Assembly: GCF_965276875.1 (NCBI RefSeq)
Contig: NZ_OZ255701.1
Coordinates: forward strand, 372,001-436,000
Reading direction: 5' to 3'
DNA length: 64,000 bases
Source of the DNA: Lichenicoccus sp965276875
Lineage (GTDB): Bacteria; Pseudomonadota; Alphaproteobacteria; Acetobacterales; Acetobacteraceae
The position numbers and the translations under genes were made by a program. Shown piece after piece: positions 9,254 to 17,392 of the stretch. The notes under the pieces are model-generated. The model did not search any database. It had not been told where the DNA came from and saw nothing but the letters and a program-made list of their open reading frames with translations. Positions within the stretch are counted from its first letter, which is position 1. Every line of letters starts with the position of its first letter.

Positions 9254-9314
9254 TGGGTCGAGAAGGTCTCTCGTGGGCAGACATGGGATATCATGGGAAA
9301 ACCTGGGCCGTCAA
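9254..9314 (-). promoter_or_regulatory. mraZ promoter with phased MraZ-type TGGG boxes
   Basis: On the + strand TGGG occurs at 9254, 9274, 9284, 9294 and 9304. The last four are exactly 10 bp apart, and the first is two helical turns from the second. MraZ in other bacteria binds TGGGN direct repeats spaced by about 10 bp. On the minus strand a TTGACG (9309-9314) lies 16-17 bp before GATATC/ATATCC (around 9286-9292), so the boxes overlap a candidate core promoter, as expected for autorepression. Here the TGGG reads on the strand opposite to the gene. The promoter call is inference. Confidence 0.6.
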
Positions 9315-9491
9315 ACAAACAAACAAGATTTTCCCGTGACTTGCAGTGAATAAACCCCGGACGCGACAAGTATCGCAGCGCCGGACGCGCGCCGCCTCGT
9401 GGCATTCGACACGCACCTCAAATAGAGACGAATCGAAACAAAAGTTCTTGATTTGTTCTTACTTATGTCGCCAGCGCCGCAGGTGGAAAAT

Positions 9492-9931
9492 GCCAGACGG
9501 CCTGTAAGCCGGGTTCTGTCCGCAACCCAAGCAAGCCCGGACGTTGCGTGACGGTCATTCCTCTGGGACACGCATTGCTGCGTGCCTCGCGCGACCAACC
9601 CGGGCGGCGAGGCACGAGAACCTCCGGTCGGCGCTTCGCGGCGCCGCCCTGCCACCCCTATTCGGTCTTGCTCCCGGTGGGGTTTGCCCTGCCGCCGCCG
9701 TTGCCGGAAGCGCGGTGCGCTCTTACCGCACCGTTTCACCCTTGCCCGCAGGTGCTTGGGTTTCCCCATGCGTGCGGGCGGTTTGTTTTCTGTGGCACTT
9801 TCCCTGGGGTCGCCCCCGCCGGCCGTTAGCCGGCACCGTTCTCGCGTGGAGCCCGGACTTTCCTCCACCAACGGCGCCAGCACCCCGCATGGACTGCCGG
9901 TCCGATGGCAGCGACCGTCCGGCCGTCTGGC
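9492..9931 (-). ncRNA. rnpB: RNase P RNA (class A)
   Basis: Catalytic RNA that removes tRNA 5' leaders. The minus strand contains the universal GAGGAAAGTCCGGGCTCCAC core (around 9846-9866). The 3' part contains GAACCCGGCTTACAGGC. The two ends form a perfect 10-bp P1 helix, CCAGACGGCC (9930-9921) with GGCCGTCTGG (9502-9493), which fixes the boundaries to within a base or two and gives about 440 nt. No protein reading frame here is credible. Sited between mraZ and the Hint-domain gene. Confidence 0.96.
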
Positions 9932-9938
9932 GGGGGGA

Positions 9939-9967
9939 AACCTGGCGCGGCACCCGCGCCGCGTCAA
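9939..9967 (-). promoter_or_regulatory. candidate rnpB promoter
   Basis: Minus strand TTGACG at 9967-9962, a 17-bp spacer, then CAGGTT at 9944-9939. This would start transcription about 7 bases later, at the 5' end of the P1 helix. The -35 is a good alphaproteobacterial match and the -10 is weak. The tandem repeat array begins two bases upstream of the -35. Confidence 0.45.
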
Positions 9968-9968
9968 G

Positions 9969-10048
9969 GGCGCCAGTCAGTTGGGGCGCCAGTCAGTTGG
10001 GGCGCCAGTCAGTTGGGGCGCCAGTCAGTTGGGGCGCCAGTCAGTAGG
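9969..10048. repeat. five-copy 16-bp tandem repeat upstream of rnpB
   Basis: Unit GGCGCCAGTCAGTTGG repeated head to tail at 9969, 9985, 10001, 10017 and 10033. The first four copies are perfect and the fifth reads CAGTAGG at its end. Each unit contains the self-complementary hexamer GGCGCC. The array fills the space between the stop of the Hint-domain gene (10052) and the rnpB promoter. A related 15-bp array lies at 16723-16767 in inverted orientation. There are no spacers, so it is not a CRISPR. Confidence 0.95.
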
Positions 10049-10051
10049 GCA

Positions 10052-12148
10052 TCAGGCGAGCAACCGGTGCGCGGGCGCTTCGTGCGCGCTGTAGAGGGTG
10101 GTGGCGGCGAGCTCGACCTCGAGGATGGTTGCGACCATCGGCGGCTGCAGGCCAAGCGATGCAGCACCATTGGTCCAGCGGCCGGCTTCGCTCGCGCATT
10201 CCGCGTCATGCCAGCCGGCGCAGCCTGAATCATACGGGGCGAGCCGCGTGCTGCACAGCTCGGTCCACAGCGTCAGGCTGCGCACGCACACACCGAGACG
10301 GCGCCGGTCGTCGAGGAACGGGCCTTCGATTTCCGCCGGAATGGCGCTGCGCGAGACCAGGGCGGCGCCACGGCTGCCGGCAGGCAGCACGAAGAATAGC
10401 CGGCTGTCGCGGGTCCGGGTCGGCGTCACCAGCGCGCCACCCTCAAGACGCACGCACAAAGCCGGCTCGCGCGTCGTCTGACTGGTGCTGCTTGCGCGCG
10501 GTGCCCCCATGGCCAGCGCCGTGGCCCGCGCTGCCAGCCGGTGCCATACCGCTTCCACCGCCGCGCGCGCGGTCAGCAGCGGCGCCGCCGCTTGCTGCTC
10601 CCGCAGTGCCGTTGTCTTTAGGGTGAGTTCGGCGTTCGCGAAGTTCGCCCGATCGCCGGTATCGAGGTAGCTCTCCGCCGGCAGCCCGTCGGCGAACAGG
10701 ATCGCATGGCGTTCCAATTCGAGATGGAACACGCAATAGCCGACGCACTCGCTCTCGCGCAGGATGGAGGCGCCGTTGACCAGCATCCGGGCCGGGATCA
10801 GGCCGCCGGCGTGAAATATACCATGGTCGCCGGTCACCAGCAGATCCCGCGCAGGCATGTTGTCGGCAAAGGCATGGGCGCGGATTCGCACCGGTGCCGC
10901 AGCACGTGCCGCATCCTCGTTAAGGCCGGCGAGTTCAATCCGGCGAGTGCCAATCCATGCGATCCGCCGCGCCACGCGCACGCCCTGCTCGAGCGTGGTA
11001 ACCTCATCTCCAACTGCGAGCGTCTCGATGGCGGCCTCGCCGGTCGGCGTCTCGATACGGGTACCGGCAAGAAAGCAGTTCAGCGTCAACAAGGTACCGC
11101 CGGCCGTGTCGGTGCCGAAGCTGAAGCTATGCGAGGCGCCGGCGGCAAAGGTGAAATTGGTCAGGGTCTCGGTGGGTGTGGCCCCCTTGCCGAACAAAGT
11201 GAGGGTGTTGCCGCTGTAGCTTGCGCCGGAGAAGGTGGCGGCACCGAAGGCAAGCTGGTCACCGGCGCCGAAGCCGCTGAGTGCATAAGAAAAACTGTTG
11301 TTCTTGAAGTTGGCAGGGTCGGCGACGTTGAGACTGCTGGCGCCATAGGTCGTGGTCGCGCCGAAGCTGAAGCTGCTGCCCGCGAGCAAAGCGACGCTGG
11401 CATCGAGTGCCAGGCTGCCGCCATCGAGGGTAAACACATTGCCGCCGCCCGAGATGAACGCGCTGGTCAAGCGGGTCACCTCCAGCGTACCGCCCTGGCC
11501 GATGGTGAACGCGCCGCCGCCGAGATTGGCCACCGTAGCGTTTCCCTCGATGGTCAGGCCACGACTCTGCACCTGCAGCGTGGCGATCGTCGCGTTGCCG
11601 GCGAGGTCGGCGGTGCCGCCGTTGAGCGTGAACTCGCCCACGTTCAGCGTTGCACCTTTCGCCAAGGTCATGCTGCCGGCACCGGAGAGGTTGAGCTGGC
11701 CGGAGAGGGTGAGGCTACCCGACGAGACTGAGACCTTCGAGCTGGTGTCGCTGCTGCCGGTCGGCGTAAACGACAGGCCGGCGGCGGTGAGACTCCCCGC
11801 CACCTGGACCGTGCCCGCGGTGCCGAGCACGATGTTGCCGGCGACGTTCATCGACGCGCCGAAAGCCACCGTGATCGAGGCGCCGGAGACCGCAAGCCCG
11901 ACCCCAACCGATGCCGCGTCAAATGACGTGCCGACCAGCAGTGTGCCGCCGATAGTGTAGGTTATGGCCCCGACCGTGCTCGCCACGTCGACCGCAAGCG
12001 TCGTGCCATAGGAGAGGGAGAGCGACACGGCATCGCTGGCCGCCGGCAAGCTGCCGCCCGACCAGTCGCCGAGTGTCGACCAGAGATAATCGTTCGCATA
12101 TGGGCCGGTGCGGGCAGGCACCACGGTTTCGCTGAACGTCTTGGTCAT
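10052..12148 (-). CDS. Hint-domain protein with beta-repeat N-terminal region
   Basis: Large (698-residue) probably exported protein. Residues 1-350 are Gly/Ala/Ser/Thr-rich with short repeats such as LNVGEFTLNGGTADLAGNAT, resembling a beta-solenoid or autotransporter-type passenger. At about residue 358 a Hint (hedgehog/intein) module starts with CFLAGTRIETPTGEAAIE and LAVGDEV. It continues through the conserved LLVTGDHGIF (the histidine block) and ends near ESYLDTGDR at about 490-500. The remaining 200 residues resemble no domain I recognise. Such proteins are frequent in Acetobacteraceae; Hint modules self-cleave elsewhere, but activity here is untested. No classical signal peptide is seen. 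Next upstream is a second secreted-type gene. Confidence 0.85.
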   Translation of the reverse strand: MTKTFSETVVPARTGPYANDYLWSTLGDWSGGSLPAASDAVSLSLSYGTTLAVDVASTVGAITYTIGGTLLVGTSFDAASVGVGLAVSGASITVAFGASMNVAGNIVLGTAGTVQVAGSLTAAGLSFTPTGSSDTSSKVSVSSGSLTLSGQLNLSGAGSMTLAKGATLNVGEFTLNGGTADLAGNATIATLQVQSRGLTIEGNATVANLGGGAFTIGQGGTLEVTRLTSAFISGGGNVFTLDGGSLALDASVALLAGSSFSFGATTTYGASSLNVADPANFKNNSFSYALSGFGAGDQLAFGAATFSGASYSGNTLTLFGKGATPTETLTNFTFAAGASHSFSFGTDTAGGTLLTLNCFLAGTRIETPTGEAAIETLAVGDEVTTLEQGVRVARRIAWIGTRRIELAGLNEDAARAAAPVRIRAHAFADNMPARDLLVTGDHGIFHAGGLIPARMLVNGASILRESECVGYCVFHLELERHAILFADGLPAESYLDTGDRANFANAELTLKTTALREQQAAAPLLTARAAVEAVWHRLAARATALAMGAPRASSTSQTTREPALCVRLEGGALVTPTRTRDSRLFFVLPAGSRGAALVSRSAIPAEIEGPFLDDRRRLGVCVRSLTLWTELCSTRLAPYDSGCAGWHDAECASEAGRWTNGAASLGLQPPMVATILEVELAATTLYSAHEAPAHRLLA

Positions 12149-12319
12149 GCGTCCATCCTGGAAAGGACCCGAAATATTTTAACTTCAACGTCCTAGCGCA
12201 GAACCTATCAAAAGCTGCGACGGTTGTATCTAAGCCGCGTCGCGCACGCCAAGGCTGTGTCCCTCTTATCTAACGTTCTGTCAGATAGCGGTCAACAGGT
12301 TTGACCTGAAAGTTTGGCC

Positions 12320-14110
12320 CTACAGCACGATTGCATGGCCTGGATCGGTCACGCCCACCAGTTGGATCCGGGTGCCGTCCGACAGGCTGAGCAGGGTCGA
12401 GCCGCCGCTGACCGACAGCGTGAGGTCGGCGGCCGCGTAGCCGAACAGATCGATCCGGTCGACCGTCGGCCGAAAGCCGTGCAGCATGTCGGTGCCACCG
12501 GCGTCGCCCTTGACCACGTCGTAGAGGGTGACGCCGCCGCCTTCGCTGGCGGTGAGGGTGCCGTGCGCGAGCAGGACCTGCATGCTGCCGGCGCCCCCGG
12601 TCACGCTGGTGCTGCCGCTGCCGCCGAAGATCAGGCTGGCGCCGGATCCGGTCTCGATGGTGGAGGGGCCGCTGCCCGCGGCGACCAGCATGTTGCCGCC
12701 CTGGCCGGTGACCGCGAGGCTCCCGGCGCCGCCGATGATCGAGTCCGCGCCACTCGCACTGCCGCTGACCGCGAGCGCACCCGCGCCGCCGAACACCGCG
12801 TCGCCATGGCTGGCATTCACGGCAAGGGTGCCGTTGCCGCCGATGATGCGGTCACCTCCGGCAGCACCCCCAATGACGCTGTCGGCGCCGCCACCGGCGA
12901 AGATCACGCTGCCGGCGGCACTCCCGCCGGTGATGGTCGCGGTGCCGCCGCCGGCAAGAATTGAGTCCGAACCCGGACCGGCCGCCAGCACGTCGTGCCC
13001 GCTGGCCGAGCCGAACAGCCGGTCGCCGGCGGCGGCGCCGGTCAGCGTCGTGTTGCCGCTGGCGGCAGCTTGCGCGACCAGCACGTTGCCGCCGGCGCTG
13101 CCGCCGGTGAAGTTGCCGCCGCCGGCGCCGCCTTCGATGGTGGCCGAACCTGTCCCGCCGGACACGGTGCTCGCGCCGCTGCCGCCGATGAAGTGGAGCT
13201 GCCCGGAGCTGCCATGCACCAGCACCAGCCCGGCGGCGGCGGTGATCGTGTCGCTGCCGGCGCCGGCCTGCACGGTGACCCCTGCGGCGGCATCGTAGGA
13301 TTGCGCGCCGCCGCCGAGGGTGACGTTGTTGGAAGGTGGCGGCGCGGGGGGGCTGCCGGCATTCGGCGCGCTGTAGCTCATGTCGGTGATGTGCAGTTGT
13401 ATGGTGGGCTTCGGCTCGCTGTTGTTCTCGCCGGTGATCTGCGCGCCCATCACGTAGTTGCAGCCGCCGTCCGCGTAGTCGCGCGGCACCGTGCTGCCGG
13501 TGATCTGGTAGAGCTCCTGGCCGTCGACATAGAAGGTGAAACGGCCGGGCTCCCAGTCCACCGCATAGGTGTGCGGCTTGGTCAGGTCCGTATGGATCGC
13601 GGTGCTGTAGTAGGCGTCGTCCTGCTTCCAGGCGGTGTTGTAGGAGTGGATCGTGGACTCGCCGGTCTGGGTGCCATCCCAGCTCTCGAGCACGTCGATT
13701 TCGGTGATCATGTTGGGCGCCGTGGCATCGACCCATTGGTTGTCGGCGCGCCACATGATGAAGTTGATGCCCAAGCCCTGGCCGGCGTTGGCGTAGCCGG
13801 AGAACTGGTAGAGCCCATAGCCTTCGCCGGCGCTGGCCCCGGTAGCGCGCTGCATGATCGCCACACCCTGCCAGTAGGGCTGTTCGTAGGCGGAGAGCGT
13901 CAACGCGCCGCCGCCGAAGGAGAACTGGTTGGCGTAGCCCCAGGCATCGGTCCAGATGCTTGTGTTGAGCGACGTGTCGTCAGCGAAATTGTCGTTGAAG
14001 ACCGGGGTGAACGCACTCGGATCAAGCGTGCCCAAGGTTTTGCCCTTCCACGGCCTATACGCTACGCGGCGTGAATTATTGGGTTTATACCGTGCGAGCG
14101 ACTTCAGCAA
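12320..14110 (-). CDS. glycoside hydrolase family 16 protein with RTX-like repeat tail
   Basis: Predicted beta-glucan or galactan endo-hydrolase or transglycosylase. Residues 30-265 are a GH16 lectin-like fold, with the catalytic motif EIDVLE (nucleophile E137, acid/base E142), YAVDWEPGRFTFYVDG and MGAQITG downstream. After a Pro-rich linker (about 277-287) come more than 200 residues of Gly/Ala/Ser/Asp-rich nonapeptide-like repeats (for example GGAGGGNFTGGSAGGNVLVA). A C-terminal module DMLHGFRPTVDRIDLFGYA follows, typical of type I secretion substrates. There is no N-terminal signal peptide, which agrees with ABC-transporter export. The two genes here may act on extracellular polysaccharide (inference). 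Confidence 0.85.
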   Translation of the reverse strand: MLKSLARYKPNNSRRVAYRPWKGKTLGTLDPSAFTPVFNDNFADDTSLNTSIWTDAWGYANQFSFGGGALTLSAYEQPYWQGVAIMQRATGASAGEGYGLYQFSGYANAGQGLGINFIMWRADNQWVDATAPNMITEIDVLESWDGTQTGESTIHSYNTAWKQDDAYYSTAIHTDLTKPHTYAVDWEPGRFTFYVDGQELYQITGSTVPRDYADGGCNYVMGAQITGENNSEPKPTIQLHITDMSYSAPNAGSPPAPPPSNNVTLGGGAQSYDAAAGVTVQAGAGSDTITAAAGLVLVHGSSGQLHFIGGSGASTVSGGTGSATIEGGAGGGNFTGGSAGGNVLVAQAAASGNTTLTGAAAGDRLFGSASGHDVLAAGPGSDSILAGGGTATITGGSAAGSVIFAGGGADSVIGGAAGGDRIIGGNGTLAVNASHGDAVFGGAGALAVSGSASGADSIIGGAGSLAVTGQGGNMLVAAGSGPSTIETGSGASLIFGGSGSTSVTGGAGSMQVLLAHGTLTASEGGGVTLYDVVKGDAGGTDMLHGFRPTVDRIDLFGYAAADLTLSVSGGSTLLSLSDGTRIQLVGVTDPGHAIVL

Positions 14111-14131
14111 CGCCCCGAGGTGGAGAAACGC

Positions 14132-14740
14132 TCACAGCTGGCGGATGGTCGCGAAGTCGAAATCGAGCCCCACCGGGCTGCTGCCGATGCGCAGGCTGTT
14201 CGGGCCAAGCAAACGATAGGGCGGCACCGGCAGGTTGTAGAACGCAGGCGAACCGGTGAACACGCGCCCTGCGAGGTCGAACTTCGAGCCGTGGCACGGG
14301 CAGACATAGCCGCCGGGCTTGGGCACGTAACCCGGAATGCAGCCCAGATGCGTGCAGATGCCAACCATCACGCCGAACTGTGGCGCGATGGAACGGTGCC
14401 AGTTCACAGCGTATTCCGGCTGCTGGCGCTCTCGCGAGTTTGGATCGCGCAGTCGCCGCCCGGTCAGGCTGGTGTCCTGCAAGCTGCGCAGCGCCTGCGT
14501 CGTGCGATGCAGCACGAACACCGGCTTGCCGCGCCAGACCACGACGCTCTGCTGGCCGGGCGGGATCCTGGAAAGATCGACATCGACCGTGGCATCCGCA
14601 AGATCGTCGCCTGATGCCGGGGAGAGGCTGTCGAGGAACGGCCAGACGCACGCGCCAGCACCGACCGTCGCGACCGCCCCGGTCACCAGCGTCAGGAAGT
14701 CGCGGCGCGTGTCGCCATCCTCGTCGCCGTCCGGCTCCAT
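14132..14740 (-). CDS. petA: ubiquinol-cytochrome c reductase iron-sulfur subunit (Rieske protein)
   Basis: Electron-transfer subunit of the cytochrome bc1 complex, anchored to the periplasmic face of the inner membrane. Visible features are the twin-arginine TRRDFL followed by a hydrophobic helix (about residues 11-35), and the two cluster-binding boxes CTHLGC and CPCHGSKFD with paired Cys/His ligands. The start at 14740 (MEPDGDEDGD) gives 202 residues, typical length. Oddity: cytochrome b and c1 genes (petB, petC) do not follow. The downstream neighbour is the GH16 gene and the upstream one is a small membrane protein ending one base before this ATG. Confidence 0.92.
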   Translation of the reverse strand: MEPDGDEDGDTRRDFLTLVTGAVATVGAGACVWPFLDSLSPASGDDLADATVDVDLSRIPPGQQSVVVWRGKPVFVLHRTTQALRSLQDTSLTGRRLRDPNSRERQQPEYAVNWHRSIAPQFGVMVGICTHLGCIPGYVPKPGGYVCPCHGSKFDLAGRVFTGSPAFYNLPVPPYRLLGPNSLRIGSSPVGLDFDFATIRQL

Positions 14741-14741
14741 G

Positions 14742-15173
14742 CTAAGATTCGGGCAAGGCGTGGAAACGCCCGGGGCTGCCCTGGTCGTCCTGCACCGTGT
14801 GATGATCACGGTCGACCAGCAGGGTGAACAGCACCGGCAGCGCGCCCTTTGTCGAACCCTGCACTGGGCAGCCCTTGCTACGCTTCTGCCACACCTGGAT
14901 GCGCTGTGCCTGCGGCGGGTCGTTGCCGTTGATGACGAACAGCAGGCAGGCCTTCGGGTCCCTGGTCAGGCCGTCGCGGATCACGAGGTCGCGCAGATGC
15001 TCGACGACGGCATAGTCGCGGTTCCAATCGACCGGCGGCGGAAACAGCCGCTGCTGCAGGCCGCCGAGCACGCCGGTGAAATGCAGAACGACAATCAATA
15101 CGCCGACGGAGAGGATGCCGGCGATGCGCACGGCGAGCCGGCGCGGGGTGATGACGGGGCGGGCAGACGCCAC
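14742..15173 (-). CDS. hypothetical membrane-anchored protein upstream of petA
   Basis: A protein of 143 residues starting with GTG immediately after the zwf TAA, with no gap. Residues 14-33 (AGILSVGVLIVVLHFTGVLG) form one membrane helix. The remainder is predicted to be extracytoplasmic, with two cysteines (CLLFVINGND and KGCPVQGSTK) that could pair. I do not recognise the family. Its tight placement between zwf and petA, one base from the Rieske ATG, means co-transcription and possibly a role in Rieske or bc1 maturation, but that is only context. Confidence 0.65.
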   Translation of the reverse strand: MASARPVITPRRLAVRIAGILSVGVLIVVLHFTGVLGGLQQRLFPPPVDWNRDYAVVEHLRDLVIRDGLTRDPKACLLFVINGNDPPQAQRIQVWQKRSKGCPVQGSTKGALPVLFTLLVDRDHHTVQDDQGSPGRFHALPES

Positions 15174-16658
15174 TTAGCGCAAGTCCTCGTGCCAGCGATG
15201 GCCATCCGCCTCGATCAGCCGCTGCGCCGCCTGCGGTCCCCAGGTTCCGGCGCCATAATGGTTGAGGGTCGCGGGATCGCGGCTCCAGCCTTCGAGGATC
15301 GGCTCGACCCAGGTCCAGGCGGCCTCGACCTCGTCGCGACGCATGAACAGCACCGGATCGCCGCGCACGGTGTCCATCAGCAGCCGCTCATAGGCGTCCG
15401 GATAGCGCGCCGAGAACGCCTTCTCGAACGAGATGTCGATGTTCGCCGGGCGCAGCACCATGCCGTCGGGGCCCGGATCCTTGCTCATGATCGAGAGCTG
15501 GATGCCCTCCTCGGGCTGCAGCCGGATGGTCAGCCGATTGGCCTGCAGCTTTGAGGGAAAGATCGACCATGGCGTCTCCTTGAACTGCACCACGATTTCG
15601 CTGAGCTTGGCCGGCAGCCGTTTGCCGGAGCGCAGGTAGAACGGCACCTTGCCCCAGCGCCAGCTATGCACCTCCGCCTTGAGTGCGACGAAGGTCTCGG
15701 TATCGCTCTGCCGGCCTTCGCCGAGTTCCTCCAGATAGCCGGGCACGATGCTGTCGGCGATACGCCCGCGCCCGTACTGGCCGCGTATCGCGAGTGTGGC
15801 CACATCGTGCGCGCGTATCGGCTTGAGGGCGCGCAGCACCTTGAGCTTTTCGTTGCGCACGCTGTCCGCCTCGAGCGATCCGGGCGGCTCCATCGCCACC
15901 AGGCACATCACCTGCAGCAGGTGGTTCTGGATCATGTCGCGCAACGCGCCGGAATGGTCGTAATACGCGCCGCGGCCCTCGACGCCGACGGTCTCGGCGG
16001 CGGTGATCTGCACATGCTCGATCGCGTCCGCCGACCAGAGCCGCTCGAACACCGGATTGGCAAAGCGCAGCGCGATCAGGTTCTGCACCGTCTCCTTGCC
16101 GAGATAATGGTCGATGCGAAACACCTGCTTTTCGGTGAACACCGCGCCGACCTCGTCATTGATTTGGCGCGCGGAGGCGAGATCGTGGCCGATGGGCTTT
16201 TCCAGCACGACCCGCGAGCGCTCGGACACCAGCTCCTTGGCCGCCAGGTTGGCGCAGATGCGCCCATACAGCCCGGGCGACGTGGCGAGATAGAAGACGC
16301 GTATGCGCGCCCGGTCGTCGGCGCCGAACAGGCGGGTCAGGTTGCCCCAGCTGCTCTCGCTTTCGGCGCCATTGACGCTGACGTAGAAGATACAGTCGAG
16401 GAACCGCCCCAGCACGTCCGCCTTGAGGTCGGCCTGCTTGACGAAGCGGTTCAGCGCGTCCCTGGCGCGCTCGCGAAAACTCTCGTCGGAAAGCTCTGAG
16501 CGTGCTGCCCCGATCACCCTTGCGTCGGCTGGCATCTGCCCCTCGCAGAAGCGATAATAGAGTGCCGGCAGTAATTTGCGCATGGTCAGGTCGCCGGTCG
16601 CGCCAAACACGACATAGTCGAACGGCTCGACGGGGCTGCTGGTCGGGATCATGGTCAC
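15174..16658 (-). CDS. zwf: glucose-6-phosphate 1-dehydrogenase
   Basis: Oxidises glucose-6-phosphate to 6-phosphogluconolactone, the entry to the oxidative pentose phosphate and Entner-Doudoroff routes. The 494 residues match the family. The NAD(P) loop VVFGATGDLTMRKLLP is near the N-terminus, with EKPIG at about 153-157 and the catalytic RIDHYLGKE near 181-189. Good ionic-strength substrate-site strings (KLSEIVVQFKETPW) lie in the C-terminal half. A 15-bp tandem array lies 65-110 bp upstream of the ATG in the space shared with gapR. Confidence 0.97.
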   Translation of the reverse strand: MTMIPTSSPVEPFDYVVFGATGDLTMRKLLPALYYRFCEGQMPADARVIGAARSELSDESFRERARDALNRFVKQADLKADVLGRFLDCIFYVSVNGAESESSWGNLTRLFGADDRARIRVFYLATSPGLYGRICANLAAKELVSERSRVVLEKPIGHDLASARQINDEVGAVFTEKQVFRIDHYLGKETVQNLIALRFANPVFERLWSADAIEHVQITAAETVGVEGRGAYYDHSGALRDMIQNHLLQVMCLVAMEPPGSLEADSVRNEKLKVLRALKPIRAHDVATLAIRGQYGRGRIADSIVPGYLEELGEGRQSDTETFVALKAEVHSWRWGKVPFYLRSGKRLPAKLSEIVVQFKETPWSIFPSKLQANRLTIRLQPEEGIQLSIMSKDPGPDGMVLRPANIDISFEKAFSARYPDAYERLLMDTVRGDPVLFMRRDEVEAAWTWVEPILEGWSRDPATLNHYGAGTWGPQAAQRLIEADGHRWHEDLR

Positions 16659-16722
16659 TGCTTTCCGGCTGCGATCGCATGCTCAGGATTGGGCTTTGCA
16701 CGCGGCCTCGCAAGAGCACCCG

Positions 16723-16767
16723 GTTGACCGGGGCCCAGTTGACCGGGGCCCAGTTGACCGGGGCATT
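16723..16767. repeat. three-copy 15-bp tandem repeat between zwf and gapR
   Basis: Unit GTTGACCGGGGCCCA at 16723, 16738 and 16753, the third copy ending in CATT. Each unit contains the self-complementary GGGCCC. Read on the minus strand it is GCCCCGGTCAACTGG-like, clearly related to the array at 9969 (GCGCCAGTCAGTTGGG). It sits in the divergent promoter region of zwf and gapR, so it may contribute to either promoter. Confidence 0.9.
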
Positions 16768-16810
16768 GGGGACTTGGTAATGCCCGCCGCCTTGAACAGG
16801 GGTTGAGGCG

Positions 16811-17083
16811 ATGGCGCTGGACACGAAGGAACGGCCGGCGACAACCGAGACCGGCGGCATTGCCGCGGACCGGCTGCGCAGCATCATCGAGCGTGTCGAG
16901 CGCCTCGAGGAGGAGCGCCGCGCCCTGGGCAGCGACATCAAGGACATCTTTGCCGAAGCCAAGTCGGCCGGATTCGACGTCAAGGTGCTGCGCCAGGTCA
17001 TCCGCATACGAAAGCAGGAGCCGGCCGACGTCGAGGAGCAGGAGACTCTGCTCGACCTCTATCGTCGCGCCTTGGGCATGTAG
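16811..17083 (+). CDS. gapR: DUF2312 nucleoid-associated protein, GapR-like
   Basis: A 90-residue, strongly charged, mostly helical protein. The pattern RLRSIIERVERLEEERRALG, then DIKDIFAEAKSAGFDVKVLRQVIRIRK, is the DUF2312/UPF0335 signature, the family of Caulobacter GapR, which clamps overtwisted DNA. The N-terminal 20 residues are variable and low-complexity. The start ATG sits 9 bases after a TTGAGG stretch. It diverges from zwf, with the 15-bp repeat array between them, and is followed 12 bases later by a small membrane protein gene. Confidence 0.9.
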   Translation: MALDTKERPATTETGGIAADRLRSIIERVERLEEERRALGSDIKDIFAEAKSAGFDVKVLRQVIRIRKQEPADVEEQETLLDLYRRALGM

Positions 17084-17095
17084 GCACGCGGCGAC

Positions 17096-17392
17096 ATGAC
17101 GCTGCCGCTCCCCGACTGGATCCCGGCCTGGGTGTCGCTCGCGCTGCTGGCGCTGGCCGTGCTGCTGGCGCTGGCCATCCTGGCGGTGCCGTTCGCGGTG
17201 TTTGGGCTGAAGGGACGGCTGGACACGCTGGAGGCGCAGCTCGACGACATCCAGACCGACCTGCGGGTGCTGGCGGCGCGCATGCCTGACGACTCGCCGT
17301 CGCGGCCAGGACGGCGCTTCGCTGCGTCGCGCGACGAGCCCGGGCGTGACGAGCCGCACGTGCGCTGGCCACCGCCAGCCGACGCGGATTGA
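17096..17392 (+). CDS. small membrane protein of unknown function
   Basis: A protein of 98 residues. One long hydrophobic helix at about residues 10-38 (VSLALLALAVLLALAILAVP and following) is followed by a short coiled-coil-like segment (GLKGRLDTLEAQLDDIQTDL). The rest is a polar Arg/Asp/Pro-rich tail. Family not recognised. It follows gapR by 12 bases and is probably co-transcribed. The stop codon abuts the proB stop codon of the opposite strand with no intervening base, so no separate terminator can fit. Confidence 0.65.
   Translation: MTLPLPDWIPAWVSLALLALAVLLALAILAVPFAVFGLKGRLDTLEAQLDDIQTDLRVLAARMPDDSPSRPGRRFAASRDEPGRDEPHVRWPPPADAD

Noticed and set aside
9969..10048. CRISPR-like array of short repeats
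   Set aside because: Units are directly adjacent 16-mers with no spacers and no cas genes nearby; a tandem repeat.
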